DNA of 64,000 bases, taken from Rhodococcus wratislaviensis (GTDB lineage: Bacteria; Actinomycetota; Actinomycetes; Mycobacteriales; Mycobacteriaceae). The first letter of the stretch is position 1. Each line of letters begins with the position of its first letter. Positions 55,407 through 64,000 of this stretch are shown here, in pieces. The position numbers and the translations under genes are program-made. The stretch spans positions 310,001 to 374,000 of the forward strand of contig NZ_UAUI01000011.1 in assembly GCF_900455735.1 (NCBI RefSeq), written 5' to 3'. Under the pieces are notes generated by a model, which saw only the letters and a list, made by a program, of their open reading frames with translations, was not told where the DNA came from and did no database searches.

Positions 55407-55745
55407 CCGGTGCGCTATAAATTGAAAGTGGAAAGGGGTTGGTACCCTCTCCGCTTCCTCGCCCGATTCGGACACGTCCCAGACATCGTCGGCGCGTCGT
55501 AGATCGAATACGTTCGCACACCATCGGGCTCACTGATCGCGGAAACGCCGACCGGCCACGGCAGTTGGCGGGATAGACTTCTCGGCACACGCCGCTGGTA
55601 CGCCCTGGCCTGACGTCTGCCCATTCGGGCGCAGCCCCCGCCGGGCGCGCCGTGGTGCGGCGCGCGAATCGTGTTGTTTCCCAACACTGTGCGACAGGAG
55701 CGTCGGGATCATGAGCGTGGAACGAGAGAACAAGAAGACGAACGC
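55407..55745. other. Intergenic region between helR promoter and Clp remnant
   Basis: About 340 bp with the leftward promoter of the RAE unit at its left end. I see no supported gene; short frames here lack family features. The region sits between two gene remnants and is probably an eroded junction. Confidence 0.4.
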
Positions 55746-56042
55746 GACGGGATCGAGAAGGCGCACCCGGACGTGTTCAACATTCTGCTGCAGCTCCTCG
55801 ACGACGGCCGCGTCACCGATGCGCAGGGCCGCACCGTCGACTTCGAGAACACGATCGTGATCCTCACCAGCAACATCGGCTCCGACCTGATCCTCGACGG
55901 CACCCGCCGGCTGCTGAAGGCGCAGGACATCGGGTTGGACGTGACCACCGCGGCCGAGGACCACCTCGCCGAGGAAGGGTACGAGCCCGAGTTCGGTGTC
56001 GGGAGCGCCGCAGGTGACGGCTCGTCACCTCCTGTGGAGGGG
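55746..56042 (+). pseudogene. Clp/Hsp100 ATPase remnant
   Basis: The frame reads [20 protein letters not shown] and [20 protein letters not shown], the Walker B and sensor region of the second AAA domain of ClpB/ClpC, and then jumps to [16 protein letters not shown], which is near the C-terminus of the same proteins. Both the large N-terminal part and an internal segment (around FRPEFINR) are missing, and the end is lost. The fragment has no plausible start or function. Confidence 0.8.
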
Positions 56043-56048
56043 TAGACA

Positions 56049-56699
56049 TTGCACGTTCCTCTCCCGACCTCCGCAATCCCGAGGGTGGCCGCCGCGGTGG
56101 TGGTCGGTATCGCGGCGGGCTTCGTCGGCGGCCTGGTGATCACAGCCGCGTTGGGGGCTCTCGTCGGCATCGCCGCCGCTGCCGCCGTGTTCGTCGTATC
56201 CGGTTGGGCGGTGTTGTGGCCGATGGATGCGGCAGCGACTCGCCGCAACGTGGGACGCGAGGATTTTCGTCCGATAGTCGACGAACTGGTCGTGGTGACA
56301 GCGGCTTCAGGAGGTCTCGGAGGAATCATCGCACTGCAGGTGGCGGGTGGATCGTCGGCGGGAACCGCGCACGCCGCCGTGGCCCTGATCGGGGTATTCC
56401 TGGCGTGGGCTTCCCTGCACCTGATGTATGCGGCCCGATACGCCTTTCTGTACTACGAGGGATCAGGTCATGAAAAGTCGACGGGTGGTATCGATTTCAA
56501 CTCCACTTCCCCGCCCGCGTTTCGCGACTTCTTCTACTTCAGTTACAACCTCGGGATGACCTACCAGGTATCCGATACCGGCGTCTCGAGTTCGGAGATT
56601 CGGGCGGTGGCGCTCCGGCACTGCCTGTTGTCCTACGTTTTCGGTGCAGTCATCCTCGCGACGACGATCAACCTGGTTGCCGGAATCCTCACCAGGTGA
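56049..56699 (+). CDS. DUF1345 membrane protein
   Basis: A 216-residue inner membrane protein with about five hydrophobic segments and the DUF1345 signature [20 protein letters not shown]. The start is a TTG at 56049 with GGAGGGG seven bases upstream. The function of the family is unknown. Its stop overlaps a GTG of the truncated transporter that follows. Confidence 0.85.
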   Translation: MHVPLPTSAIPRVAAAVVVGIAAGFVGGLVITAALGALVGIAAAAAVFVVSGWAVLWPMDAAATRRNVGREDFRPIVDELVVVTAASGGLGGIIALQVAGGSSAGTAHAAVALIGVFLAWASLHLMYAARYAFLYYEGSGHEKSTGGIDFNSTSPPAFRDFFYFSYNLGMTYQVSDTGVSSSEIRAVALRHCLLSYVFGAVILATTINLVAGILTR

Positions 56700-57220
56700 G
56701 GATCCTGTCCGGATCCGACTGCCCGCAAGGCCGCACGAGTAGGGCCGCCGCACTGGGACTCGCACTGCAACTGTTCCTGCCGTTCGTGCTGGGACAAATC
56801 GTCCGCAGACTGGTCGGCGACTGGGTGGCACGACATGGATCCGCATCGAGGTACGTCGGCCGCGAATCGGTCGTGCTCGTCGTGTATTCGGCATTCTCGG
56901 CGGGCGAACGTGACGGAGTGCGGCACTCGGTCCCGTCCACCGCGTTACTGCAACTGGTGTTGCCGTCCATGATGCTCGTGACGGCCATGCTCTGGCTCAC
57001 GCGATTCACCGCAGACCTGCTGCGGTTCGAACGTGCAGACGTGCGGGCCATCCAGTTCTGTGGAATGAAGAAGGCGCTCGTGACCGGGCTGCCGATGGCG
57101 GCGGTCCTGTTCGCCGGGCAGCCCGTCGGGCAGATCATCCTGCCGCTGATGGTGTTTCATCAGGTCCAGCTCACGATGTGCGCTTGGCTGGCGAATCGAT
57201 ATCGGCAACATGTCGCGTGA
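56696..57220 (+). pseudogene. Truncated SBF-like (bile acid:sodium symporter-like) transporter
   Basis: The 174-residue frame from a GTG at 56696 matches the C-terminal half of SBF-like transporters: LFLPFVLGQIVRRLVGDW, VVLVVYSAFSAG, IQFCGMKKALVTGLPMA and LPLMVFHQVQL. Family members have about 330 residues and ten membrane helices; the first half is absent and the DUF1345 gene occupies its place. The first ten or so residues are not family-like. It is probably non-functional, though the frame itself is open. Confidence 0.75.
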
Positions 57221-57332
57221 TGCCTGCGCTCTGGCCACGGACGCAGATTTCGGGGCTCGAGAGAACCGCGCATCCAGCGTGTTCCCCGGTGTTAATGTTG
57301 ATCTACTCGGCCACACCGAAAGGTGCACCTCG

Positions 57333-58598
57333 ATGAGAAGATTCACTCGAAAAGTCGGTGGAACCATCGTGGCGCTGACGCTTACCGCTGCCGCATTCGT
57401 CGTGTCACCGCCACCGGTGTACGGATTCGCCGAGGATATTTGCTACACCGAGGACGGTGCCCCACCGCACAACTGCGCTCCGCTGCCCCCCGAATGTCTA
57501 CTCGACGATCCCAACTCGCCGATCTGCGGCGCCGAGGCGTTCCTCCGCTACGGGTTCACGTTGCGCCGCCCGCTCGGCGGACGCAGTCTCGTGCACTCGG
57601 ACTCGACGTACATCATCGCCCGCACCGTCGGCTTCTCCGAGCAGGATGCGTACTGGATCGCGGCGTACGACGAAGCGACCGACCTCGGCACGTTCGCCCC
57701 ACGCGACATCTTCGGCCGACTCGTCCCCGACGCCGGTGCGCTGACCACCAAGGACATCAGCGGACTGGTCCGCACCCACTTCGCCACCGGCGGGTTCCTC
57801 TTCCACTTCCTGCCCACGTTGCGCGGGCCGGCGGATCCCCTGCCCAACGGGTTGCGCCCCGACGTCGACGATCCCCGGCACGAAATCATGCTCACGCACC
57901 TGCGGAATTGGGCCATGGCCGGTCCGGGAAGCGACGCGCCGCTGTGCACGGGAGGGTTCACAAACCTCTCGGAGAACGGCGACTATGCTACGGGTGCAAC
58001 ATGTTACGGAGACGCGAATCCCGTGCAGATCAACGGCACGTACAGCCTGGAGACCCCGGCCGCCATCCCGTTCACGAACATGACCGGGCAGCAGGTCATC
58101 TCCGACACGGTCCTGTCGTCACAATTCGACTCCTGGGTCGGTGACAACTCCTGGAATGCGCGGACCGGCATCTACATTCACGCGCTCGGTGATCGCATCT
58201 CGCACCATGTCTGCACCGACGCCGGCACGATCACGCCGCCGGGACCGGCCGGGCCGGATTTCGGGATCGATCTGAACCAGCCCACCTGCGACCAGGGCCC
58301 CCATGCAGTCCGCCACGAATACGAGACGGGTGTGGATTTCGCCGGACTGGCCCCGGAGGACCGAACGACCGAGGCGGCCCTGTCGATGGTGTACGACGAA
58401 CTCGTCGCCTTCGCGCGGGTGCGGGGAACCCTCGACGAGCGCGCCACGACGCCGGCGACCAAGAGTGCTCTCCTGGCCGACGGCCTCGTACCGGCGCTCG
58501 AGATCCGGGAGCCGGTCGAGCGGTTGAACGCCGTCACCGACGTCGGCTGCCGAGTCGGCGTTCCCGCGTTCCCCGGAAATCCGGCGTGCCGCGATTGA
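57333..58598 (+). CDS. Secreted protein of unknown function, 421 residues
   Basis: An exported protein with a clear signal peptide (KVGGTIVALTLTAAAFVVSP, cleavage near residue 31) and eight or more cysteines in the mature part, suggesting disulfides. The central region has DAYWIAAYDEATD and a histidine-rich stretch (YIHALGDRISHHVC) that could bind metal, reminiscent of zinc-dependent phospholipase C-like folds, but I cannot assign a family. AAAGG lies before the ATG at 57333. It is convergent with the GH25 lysozyme gene. Confidence 0.7.
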   Translation: MRRFTRKVGGTIVALTLTAAAFVVSPPPVYGFAEDICYTEDGAPPHNCAPLPPECLLDDPNSPICGAEAFLRYGFTLRRPLGGRSLVHSDSTYIIARTVGFSEQDAYWIAAYDEATDLGTFAPRDIFGRLVPDAGALTTKDISGLVRTHFATGGFLFHFLPTLRGPADPLPNGLRPDVDDPRHEIMLTHLRNWAMAGPGSDAPLCTGGFTNLSENGDYATGATCYGDANPVQINGTYSLETPAAIPFTNMTGQQVISDTVLSSQFDSWVGDNSWNARTGIYIHALGDRISHHVCTDAGTITPPGPAGPDFGIDLNQPTCDQGPHAVRHEYETGVDFAGLAPEDRTTEAALSMVYDELVAFARVRGTLDERATTPATKSALLADGLVPALEIREPVERLNAVTDVGCRVGVPAFPGNPACRD

Positions 58599-58614
58599 TC
58601 GCGCCCGCCTGCAG

Positions 58615-59361
58615 TCAGCTGCCGAAGGGGGATGCGCTGTTGGAGTACCGCGCGAAGTCGCCCTGCGCCCCGCTGTAGACGTTGAGGTCGACGTCGCCGT
58701 TGACGCCGGCGATGCGACCGGTGCTGGTGTACTGCCAGAACGTCCAGTTGCTCCAGCCGCCCGGGAGGGGTCCGGGCGTGTTCTGACCGTTGTAGTCGGC
58801 GATCCACAGCGGGTAGCCGGCGAACTCGTTCGTGTTCGCCATCGCCGTCCGCCAGAAGTTCGGGTACGTGTAGATGATCGGCTGACGTCCGGTGAGCGAT
58901 TGGACCGTGTTGAGGTAGCGATGCGTCCAGTCGATCAAGGCCGCGGGCGGAAGCCCACCGGAATGCTCGATGTCGAGGACCGGGGGCATGTCACCCGGAC
59001 CGTTGATGCCCAGCACCACCGTCGAGTAGAACGCGGCCTGCGCTTCCGGCGACTGGGTGGGGTCTGCGTAGTGGTAGGCGCCCCGGGCGACGCCGGCCAC
59101 CCGCATGGCGAGGCAGTCCTGGACGAAGAACGGGTTGACGTAGTTGAGACTCTCGGTGGCCTTGACCATCGCGAAGTCGTGGCCGGCGTTGCGGACGGCG
59201 AACCAGTCGATCGGTGACCCGCCCGGGTGTTGCCACGAGGCCACGTCCGGACCTCTGACCGGTTCGGCGGCGGCATGCCCCGGCACCGCGGCCGCGAGTG
59301 CACCGGCGAGCAGTAGTGGTGCGATCTTGGAGAACCTTCGGACCTTCACCCCGATAGCCAT
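58615..59361 (-). CDS. GH25 lysozyme (secreted muramidase)
   Basis: A 248-residue secreted glycoside hydrolase family 25 protein that cuts the MurNAc-GlcNAc bond of peptidoglycan. A signal peptide (APLLLAGALAAAVPGHAAA) is followed by the catalytic barrel with the active-site strand GPDVASWQHP and the acidic pair VLDIEHSG; WTFWQYTSTG is the last family motif. The ATG at 59361 has TACTGT seven bases upstream and no ribosome site, so a leaderless transcript is likely. It is divergent from the NRPS gene. Confidence 0.9.
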   Translation of the reverse strand: MAIGVKVRRFSKIAPLLLAGALAAAVPGHAAAEPVRGPDVASWQHPGGSPIDWFAVRNAGHDFAMVKATESLNYVNPFFVQDCLAMRVAGVARGAYHYADPTQSPEAQAAFYSTVVLGINGPGDMPPVLDIEHSGGLPPAALIDWTHRYLNTVQSLTGRQPIIYTYPNFWRTAMANTNEFAGYPLWIADYNGQNTPGPLPGGWSNWTFWQYTSTGRIAGVNGDVDLNVYSGAQGDFARYSNSASPFGS

Positions 59362-59509
59362 GCGCCCGACAGTAGTGCCTACTTCGGGCGAGTTCTGGTC
59401 AACCGCGGGGGTTGCCGGCTTGCGCGACCACAAAACCAGCTTCTCGGTCTGTTTTGTCCAAAAATTTGACCATCGCAGTAGGTTATGCCACTCTTCCCTA
59501 GTCAGATCC

Positions 59510-59528
59510 ATAGGTTACCCAAACCTAA
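59510..59528 (+). promoter_or_regulatory. IdeR/DtxR iron box upstream of the NRPS gene
   Basis: ATAGGTTACCCAAACCTAA agrees with the 19-bp iron box TTAGGTTAGGCTAACCTAA at 15 positions, with both half-site cores AGGTTA and AACCTAA kept. It lies 75 bp before the NRPS start, which fits repression by iron-loaded IdeR. Confidence 0.75.
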
Positions 59529-59602
59529 CTTGAGTTTTCCCGTAGTCGGTCCCCGGAGCACGAGTCGTCACCCGCTGCTCCCAGCAGATAAGAGAACGAC
59601 CC

Positions 59603-62600
59603 TTGGAACCGGCAGAATTCGCGGCTGGTAGCCCCGCCCGCATCGACACGAGTGTCAGCGACCACGATTCGCGACCCTTCGCGCTGACCGCCGCTCAGCG
59701 CGGTATCTGGTTTGCCCAGCACCTCATGGGCGACGTGCCGATCACGATCGCGCAGTACGTCGACATCGAGGGCGAACTGGACGTCGACGCCCTTCGCCGG
59801 GCCGGTCAGGCCGCTGCCCGCGAGATCGGTAGCGGCATGCTCCGCATCGTCGAGATCGACGGCGCACCGCTCCAGATGGTCGACTTCACCCTCGACGACG
59901 GGGTGGAGCATCACGACTTCCGGGCCGAGCCGAACCCCCACGCCGCCGCCCTGCACTGGATGCGCGCCGACTACGCCGCACCGCTCGACCTGCTCTCGGA
60001 CCGGCTGATCCGGGGCGCCACGCTGCAGATCGGCGAGAACCACCACCTCTGGTACTGCCGCATCCACCACATCGCGCTCGACGGTTACGGCGCGATGAAG
60101 TTCATGAACCGCGCCGCCGAGTTGTACACGGCCGAGGTCCGGGGCGTGGAGCCGACGGCATCGGTGGCGGGCGACCTCCGGGACGTCTCGGCCGCCGAGG
60201 ACGTGTACCGCGGTTCCTCCCGGTTCCGCACCGACCGCGACTACTGGGCGAACCGCTCCCGGGACCTTCCCGCCCCGACCGGCCTCGCGGGCCGCAGCGC
60301 CCCGGCGCGGGCCCGGTCGCGGTGGCACGGCGGCCCGGTGCCCACCGACATCGCCCGGTCCGTGGACCGGGCGGTCGAGCGCCTCGACTCCGCCTTCGCC
60401 GCTGTCGCCGTCGCCGCGACCGCCGCGTTCGTCGCCCGGATGACGGGTTCCGACGACGTCGTTCTCAGCCTGCCCGTGTCGGCCCGCACCAACGCCGTCC
60501 TGCGCCGATCGGGCGGCATGGTGTCCAACGTGGTGCCGCTGCGGGTGTCGATCACCCCCGGCACGACGGTCGGCGCGCTGGTCTCCGCCGTCCAGCTCGA
60601 GCTCACCGGCGCGCTGCGCCACCAGCGCTACCGCAGCGAGGACATCCGGCGCGACGCCGGTGCCGCCCGGGATCAGCGGGGCTTCTTCGGGCCCGCGATC
60701 AACATCATGAACTTCCACTCCGAGATCACCCTCGGCGAGCTCACCGGACAGTTCCACGTGCTGTCGACCGGACCGGTCGAGGACCTCTCCGTCAACCTCT
60801 ACCCGAGTGTGGCGGGAAGCTCGTCGCGCATCGATTTCGAGGTGAACCCCGCCCTGTACGGGGAGGGGGAGCTCGCCGAACACCACGCACGTTTCCTCGA
60901 CCTGCTCGCCCGGTTCGCCGGCGCGGACCCGGACGCTCGGGTCGCCGCCCTGGACGTGCTGACGGCGGACGAGCACGCACAACTCGTGCCTGCCGCCGGC
61001 CCGGTGGCCCCCGCCCCGATGCTGCTGGCCGAGCTGTTCGACTCGGGTGTCCGGGCGAATCCGGACGGCACGGCACTGATCCTCGACGGCACCACGATCG
61101 GCTACCGCGAACTCGACGAGCGCAGCACCGCGCTCGCACGACTGCTGCTGACCCGCGGCGTGGGCCCCGGGGATTTCGTGGCGGTGTCGTTCACCCGGTC
61201 CGTCGACTCCGTCGTGGCGGTGTGGGCCGCGGCGAAGTCGGGTGCGGCCTTCGTCCCCGTCGACCCGGCCTACCCGGCCGAGCGCATCGCCCACATGCTG
61301 TCCGATTCCGGAGTCACCCTCGGACTGACGGCAACCGCCCACCGTGACCTGCTTCCGGGTACCGCCGTCGAATGGCTCGCCCTCGACGACCCTGCGCTCG
61401 CGTCGGCGTGCGCGGAACTGTCAGTCACGCCGGTGACGGACGCCGATCGGCCGGCCCGGCTGACGCCCCACCATCCGGCGTACGTGATCTACACGTCCGG
61501 TTCGACGGGCACGCCGAAGGGCGTGGTGGTGACGCACACCGGCCTGGCCACGTTCGCCGCGCCGGCCCGGCCCGAGCTCGGCGTGACCCGCCACTCGCGG
61601 GTGCTGCGCTTCTCGTCGTCGAGTTTCGACGCGTCCGTGTTCGAAATGGTGCAGGCGTTCAGCGCGGGCGCGGCGATGGTGATCGCACCTCCCGACGTCT
61701 ACGGCGGCGACGACCTCGCGGCCCTGCTCCGTTCTCAGCGGGTCACCCACATCATCAGTGCACCCGCGGTGCTGGGAACGGTGGATGCCGCCGGCCTCGA
61801 CTCGCTCGAGGCCGTGGTCGTCGGCGGCGACGTGTGCCCGCCGGATCTCGTCGAGCGCTTCGGCAGCCGCTGCCGCCTCTACAACAGCTACGGTCCCACC
61901 GAATCGACGATCGTCATCACCATGACGGGTCCGCAGACCGACCCCGCGGCGATCACCATCGGCGGTCCGATGCAGGGCGCACGCGCACTGGTCCTGGACC
62001 GCTGGCTGCGGCCGGTGCCGCGCGGAGTGACGGGGGAGCTGTATCTCGGCGGCCCCGGGCTCGCCGAGGGATATCACGGCCGGTCGGGTCTGACGGCGTC
62101 GCGATTCGTCGCCGATCCGTTCGCCGCGGCCACGGGCGACCGCTTGTACCGCACCGGCGACCTCGTGCGGTGGGGCCGCGGCGAGAGCCCCGTCCTCGAG
62201 TACGTGGGGCGCAGCGACTTCCAGGTGCAACTGCACGGACTGCGGATCGAACTCGGTGAGATCGATGCGGTGCTGTCGGCGCACGAGTCGGTGGACTTCG
62301 CGGTGTCCGCCGTGCACGAACGTGAGGGCGGCACCTCGGTGCTGGTGTCGTACGTGCGGATCCGGCCGGATCACCGTTTCGATCCCGTCGCGCTGGCCGC
62401 GTTCGCCGGTGAGTTCCTCCCGGCGCACATGGTGCCGTCGCTGACGGTGCCGCTCGAGACGATCCCGCTGACGCCCGCGGGCAAGGTGGATCGCGGTGCA
62501 CTGCCCACCCCCGAGTTCGGCACCACCGCAACGCCGTTCCGCGCGCCGTCGACGCCGATCGAGCAGATCGTCGCCGACGCGGTGGCCGAGGTGCTGCACG

Positions 62601-64000
62601 TCGGCGCGGTCGGCGTCGACGACTCCTTCTTCGCTCTCGGCGGCGACAGCATCGTCGCGATCCAGCTGGTGTCCCGGGCGAAGGCCGCCGGCGTGGCGTT
62701 CACCCCGCGGGACGTGTTCGAGCGCAAGACCGTTGCCGGGCTCGCCGAGGTCGCGGTCGAGCTGGCCGCGGCGCAGGAGCTGCGCCTGTCCGAACTGCCC
62801 GGCGGGGGAGTGGGCGCCCTGCCGCTCACACCGATCGGTCGTGACGTCCTCGGTCGCAGCCACGGGGACCGCGCCCGCCTCGACACCTTCTACCAGGCCG
62901 TGACGCTGACGGCGCCCGCCGACGTCGACCTGCCGCGGCTGCACCGGACCGTCGCGGCGATCCTCGACCACCACGACGCGTTGCGCTCCCGCCTCTCGGC
63001 AGACGGCCTGGAACTGGTGGTCGAGCCCGCCGGGTCCGTGCGTGCCGACGATGTCGTCACATACGTACGTACCGATTGCGTTCCCGCAACCGAACAATTC
63101 GACGCCCTCCTCGACACCGAATGCCGGGCCGCTGCGGGCCGCCTCGACACGGCCGCCGGCACGATGCTGCAGCTGGTGTGGGTCGACCCGGCCGACGCTC
63201 CCGGAACACTCCTGGTGATGGCCCATCACCTGGTGGTCGACGGAGTGTCGTGGCGGATCCTCGTGCCCGACTTCGCCACCGCCTGGGCGCAGGTGGCCGC
63301 CGGGCGCGCCCTCGAACTTCCGCCGGTCGCGACGTCCGCTCGCCGCTGGGCGCACGCCCTCGCCGAGACGGCGGGCACCGACTCGGTGACGGCCGAACTC
63401 GACGTCTGGCGGTCCATCCTCGACGGCCCGGTTCCGGCACTCGCTTCACGTTCGCTCGATCCTGCCGTCGACACGGGCGCGACCACCGGGCGGGTGTCCG
63501 CCGAGATCGGACCCGACGTCACCGCCGACCTCCTCACGACTCTGCCGACCGCGTTCCGCGGGGGCGCCACCGACGGCCTGGTGACGGCGCTCGGTCTCGC
63601 CTTCGCCGCGTGGCGCGGCGACCGCACACTGCTGTTGTCCCTCGAGGGCCACGGCCGCGACGAGTCCCTCGTGCCCGGCGCCGACCTGTCGCGCACCGTC
63701 GGCTGGTTCACCACCGCCTACCCGGCCCGGATCACACTGGACGCGCTCGACGTCGCGGACGCACTGGCAGGCGGACCCGAGGCCGGGCGGGCCGTGAAGG
63801 TCGTCAAGGAGCAGCTGCGTCGTATTCCAGGGAACGGCACCGGTTTCGGACTGCTGCGTCATCTCCGCGACGACAGCGGCGTGATCCTGAATGCGCTGCC
63901 CTCTCCGCAGGTCAGCTTCAACTATCTCGGACGCGTCGGCGCCGGCGACCTCCCGGACGCGGTGCGGGAGAACGGCTGGATTCCCGCAGCCACCCGCGTC
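59603..64000 (+). CDS. Non-ribosomal peptide synthetase, first module C-A-T-E (3' part outside window)
   Basis: The first 1466 residues are in the window and the frame is open at the right edge. The TTG at 59603 is the only start after the last in-frame stop (59543-59545). Domains in order: condensation (about 23-440, HHIALDG at 155-161), adenylation (about 475-980, [28 protein letters not shown]), carrier ([10 protein letters not shown], about 1013-1022), epimerisation (from about 1072, [10 protein letters not shown]). Aligning by eye to PheA gives pocket residues D-A-F-S-V-G-S-I-V-K; I cannot name the amino acid. An N-terminal C domain suggests acylation of the first residue. The iron box points to a siderophore. 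Confidence 0.93.
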   Translation, partial: MEPAEFAAGSPARIDTSVSDHDSRPFALTAAQRGIWFAQHLMGDVPITIAQYVDIEGELDVDALRRAGQAAAREIGSGMLRIVEIDGAPLQMVDFTLDDGVEHHDFRAEPNPHAAALHWMRADYAAPLDLLSDRLIRGATLQIGENHHLWYCRIHHIALDGYGAMKFMNRAAELYTAEVRGVEPTASVAGDLRDVSAAEDVYRGSSRFRTDRDYWANRSRDLPAPTGLAGRSAPARARSRWHGGPVPTDIARSVDRAVERLDSAFAAVAVAATAAFVARMTGSDDVVLSLPVSARTNAVLRRSGGMVSNVVPLRVSITPGTTVGALVSAVQLELTGALRHQRYRSEDIRRDAGAARDQRGFFGPAINIMNFHSEITLGELTGQFHVLSTGPVEDLSVNLYPSVAGSSSRIDFEVNPALYGEGELAEHHARFLDLLARFAGADPDARVAALDVLTADEHAQLVPAAGPVAPAPMLLAELFDSGVRANPDGTALILDGTTIGYRELDERSTALARLLLTRGVGPGDFVAVSFTRSVDSVVAVWAAAKSGAAFVPVDPAYPAERIAHMLSDSGVTLGLTATAHRDLLPGTAVEWLALDDPALASACAELSVTPVTDADRPARLTPHHPAYVIYTSGSTGTPKGVVVTHTGLATFAAPARPELGVTRHSRVLRFSSSSFDASVFEMVQAFSAGAAMVIAPPDVYGGDDLAALLRSQRVTHIISAPAVLGTVDAAGLDSLEAVVVGGDVCPPDLVERFGSRCRLYNSYGPTESTIVITMTGPQTDPAAITIGGPMQGARALVLDRWLRPVPRGVTGELYLGGPGLAEGYHGRSGLTASRFVADPFAAATGDRLYRTGDLVRWGRGESPVLEYVGRSDFQVQLHGLRIELGEIDAVLSAHESVDFAVSAVHEREGGTSVLVSYVRIRPDHRFDPVALAAFAGEFLPAHMVPSLTVPLETIPLTPAGKVDRGALPTPEFGTTATPFRAPSTPIEQIVADAVAEVLHVGAVGVDDSFFALGGDSIVAIQLVSRAKAAGVAFTPRDVFERKTVAGLAEVAVELAAAQELRLSELPGGGVGALPLTPIGRDVLGRSHGDRARLDTFYQAVTLTAPADVDLPRLHRTVAAILDHHDALRSRLSADGLELVVEPAGSVRADDVVTYVRTDCVPATEQFDALLDTECRAAAGRLDTAAGTMLQLVWVDPADAPGTLLVMAHHLVVDGVSWRILVPDFATAWAQVAAGRALELPPVATSARRWAHALAETAGTDSVTAELDVWRSILDGPVPALASRSLDPAVDTGATTGRVSAEIGPDVTADLLTTLPTAFRGGATDGLVTALGLAFAAWRGDRTLLLSLEGHGRDESLVPGADLSRTVGWFTTAYPARITLDALDVADALAGGPEAGRAVKVVKEQLRRIPGNGTGFGLLRHLRDDSGVILNALPSPQVSFNYLGRVGAGDLPDAVRENGWIPAATRV

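Overview
The window is a high-GC actinobacterial chromosome segment, most likely Rhodococcus (R. jostii/R. opacus type) or a close relative. The grounds are the large number of PucR, TetR and GntR regulators, a mycothiol-dependent-type enzyme, an ECF41 sigma factor, IdeR-like and rifamycin-associated DNA elements, an NRPS next to an iron box, frequent ATGA/GTGA gene overlaps and several leaderless gene starts. It is a catabolic and accessory region with little core machinery. No rRNA, tRNA, CRISPR array or intact mobile element was seen.

Layout. 0-9 kb: a molybdenum hydroxylase operon (CoxG-like, large, [2Fe-2S] and FAD subunits) with an NCS2 permease, a PucR regulator and XdhC, pointing to oxidation of a purine or similar N-heterocycle. 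9-13 kb: a CaiB/BaiF CoA-transferase, an amidase and an MFS transporter. 13-15.5 kb: a membrane protein and an archaeal/eukaryal-type prolyl-tRNA synthetase. 15.6-18.7 kb: a class F sortase coupled to an HPETG-anchored surface protein (ice-binding-like domain plus collagen-like repeats), flanked by an AT-rich non-coding stretch and a small ribbon-helix-helix protein. 18.9-20.1 kb: a TetR regulator and the tail of a lost acyl-CoA dehydrogenase gene.

20-37.6 kb is the centre of the window: NAD-glutamate dehydrogenase, then gabT, a semialdehyde dehydrogenase and a gamma-glutamyl-amine hydrolase; a soluble Cache-domain protein with a GntR/FCD regulator; and a long operon of APC permease, P450, [3Fe-4S] ferredoxin, ferredoxin reductase, glutamine-synthetase-like ligase, a solute-binding-like protein without signal peptide, a second hydrolase and a second aldehyde dehydrogenase. 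I read this as an amine catabolic system in which a CYP151-like P450 chain opens (probably cyclic secondary) amines, gamma-glutamylation protects the amino intermediates, and GABA-type products enter the TCA cycle, with glutamate dehydrogenase recycling 2-oxoglutarate.

37.6-46.7 kb: two PucR regulators, hydantoinase/oxoprolinase subunits A and B and an NCS1 permease. 46.7-52.7 kb: small genes, including a frameshifted DinB-like gene, a methyltransferase, a TetR/DUF2867 pair with twin palindromic operators, and an ECF41 sigma factor beside its AhpD-like partner. 52.8-57.2 kb: a HelR-type helicase downstream of a rifamycin-associated element and the remnant of a rifamycin-type glycosyltransferase gene, then a Clp ATPase remnant, a DUF1345 protein and a half-size SBF-like transporter. 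57.3-64 kb: an unknown secreted protein, a GH25 lysozyme and the first module (C-A-T-E) of an NRPS behind an iron box, probably for a siderophore; the NRPS runs off the end.
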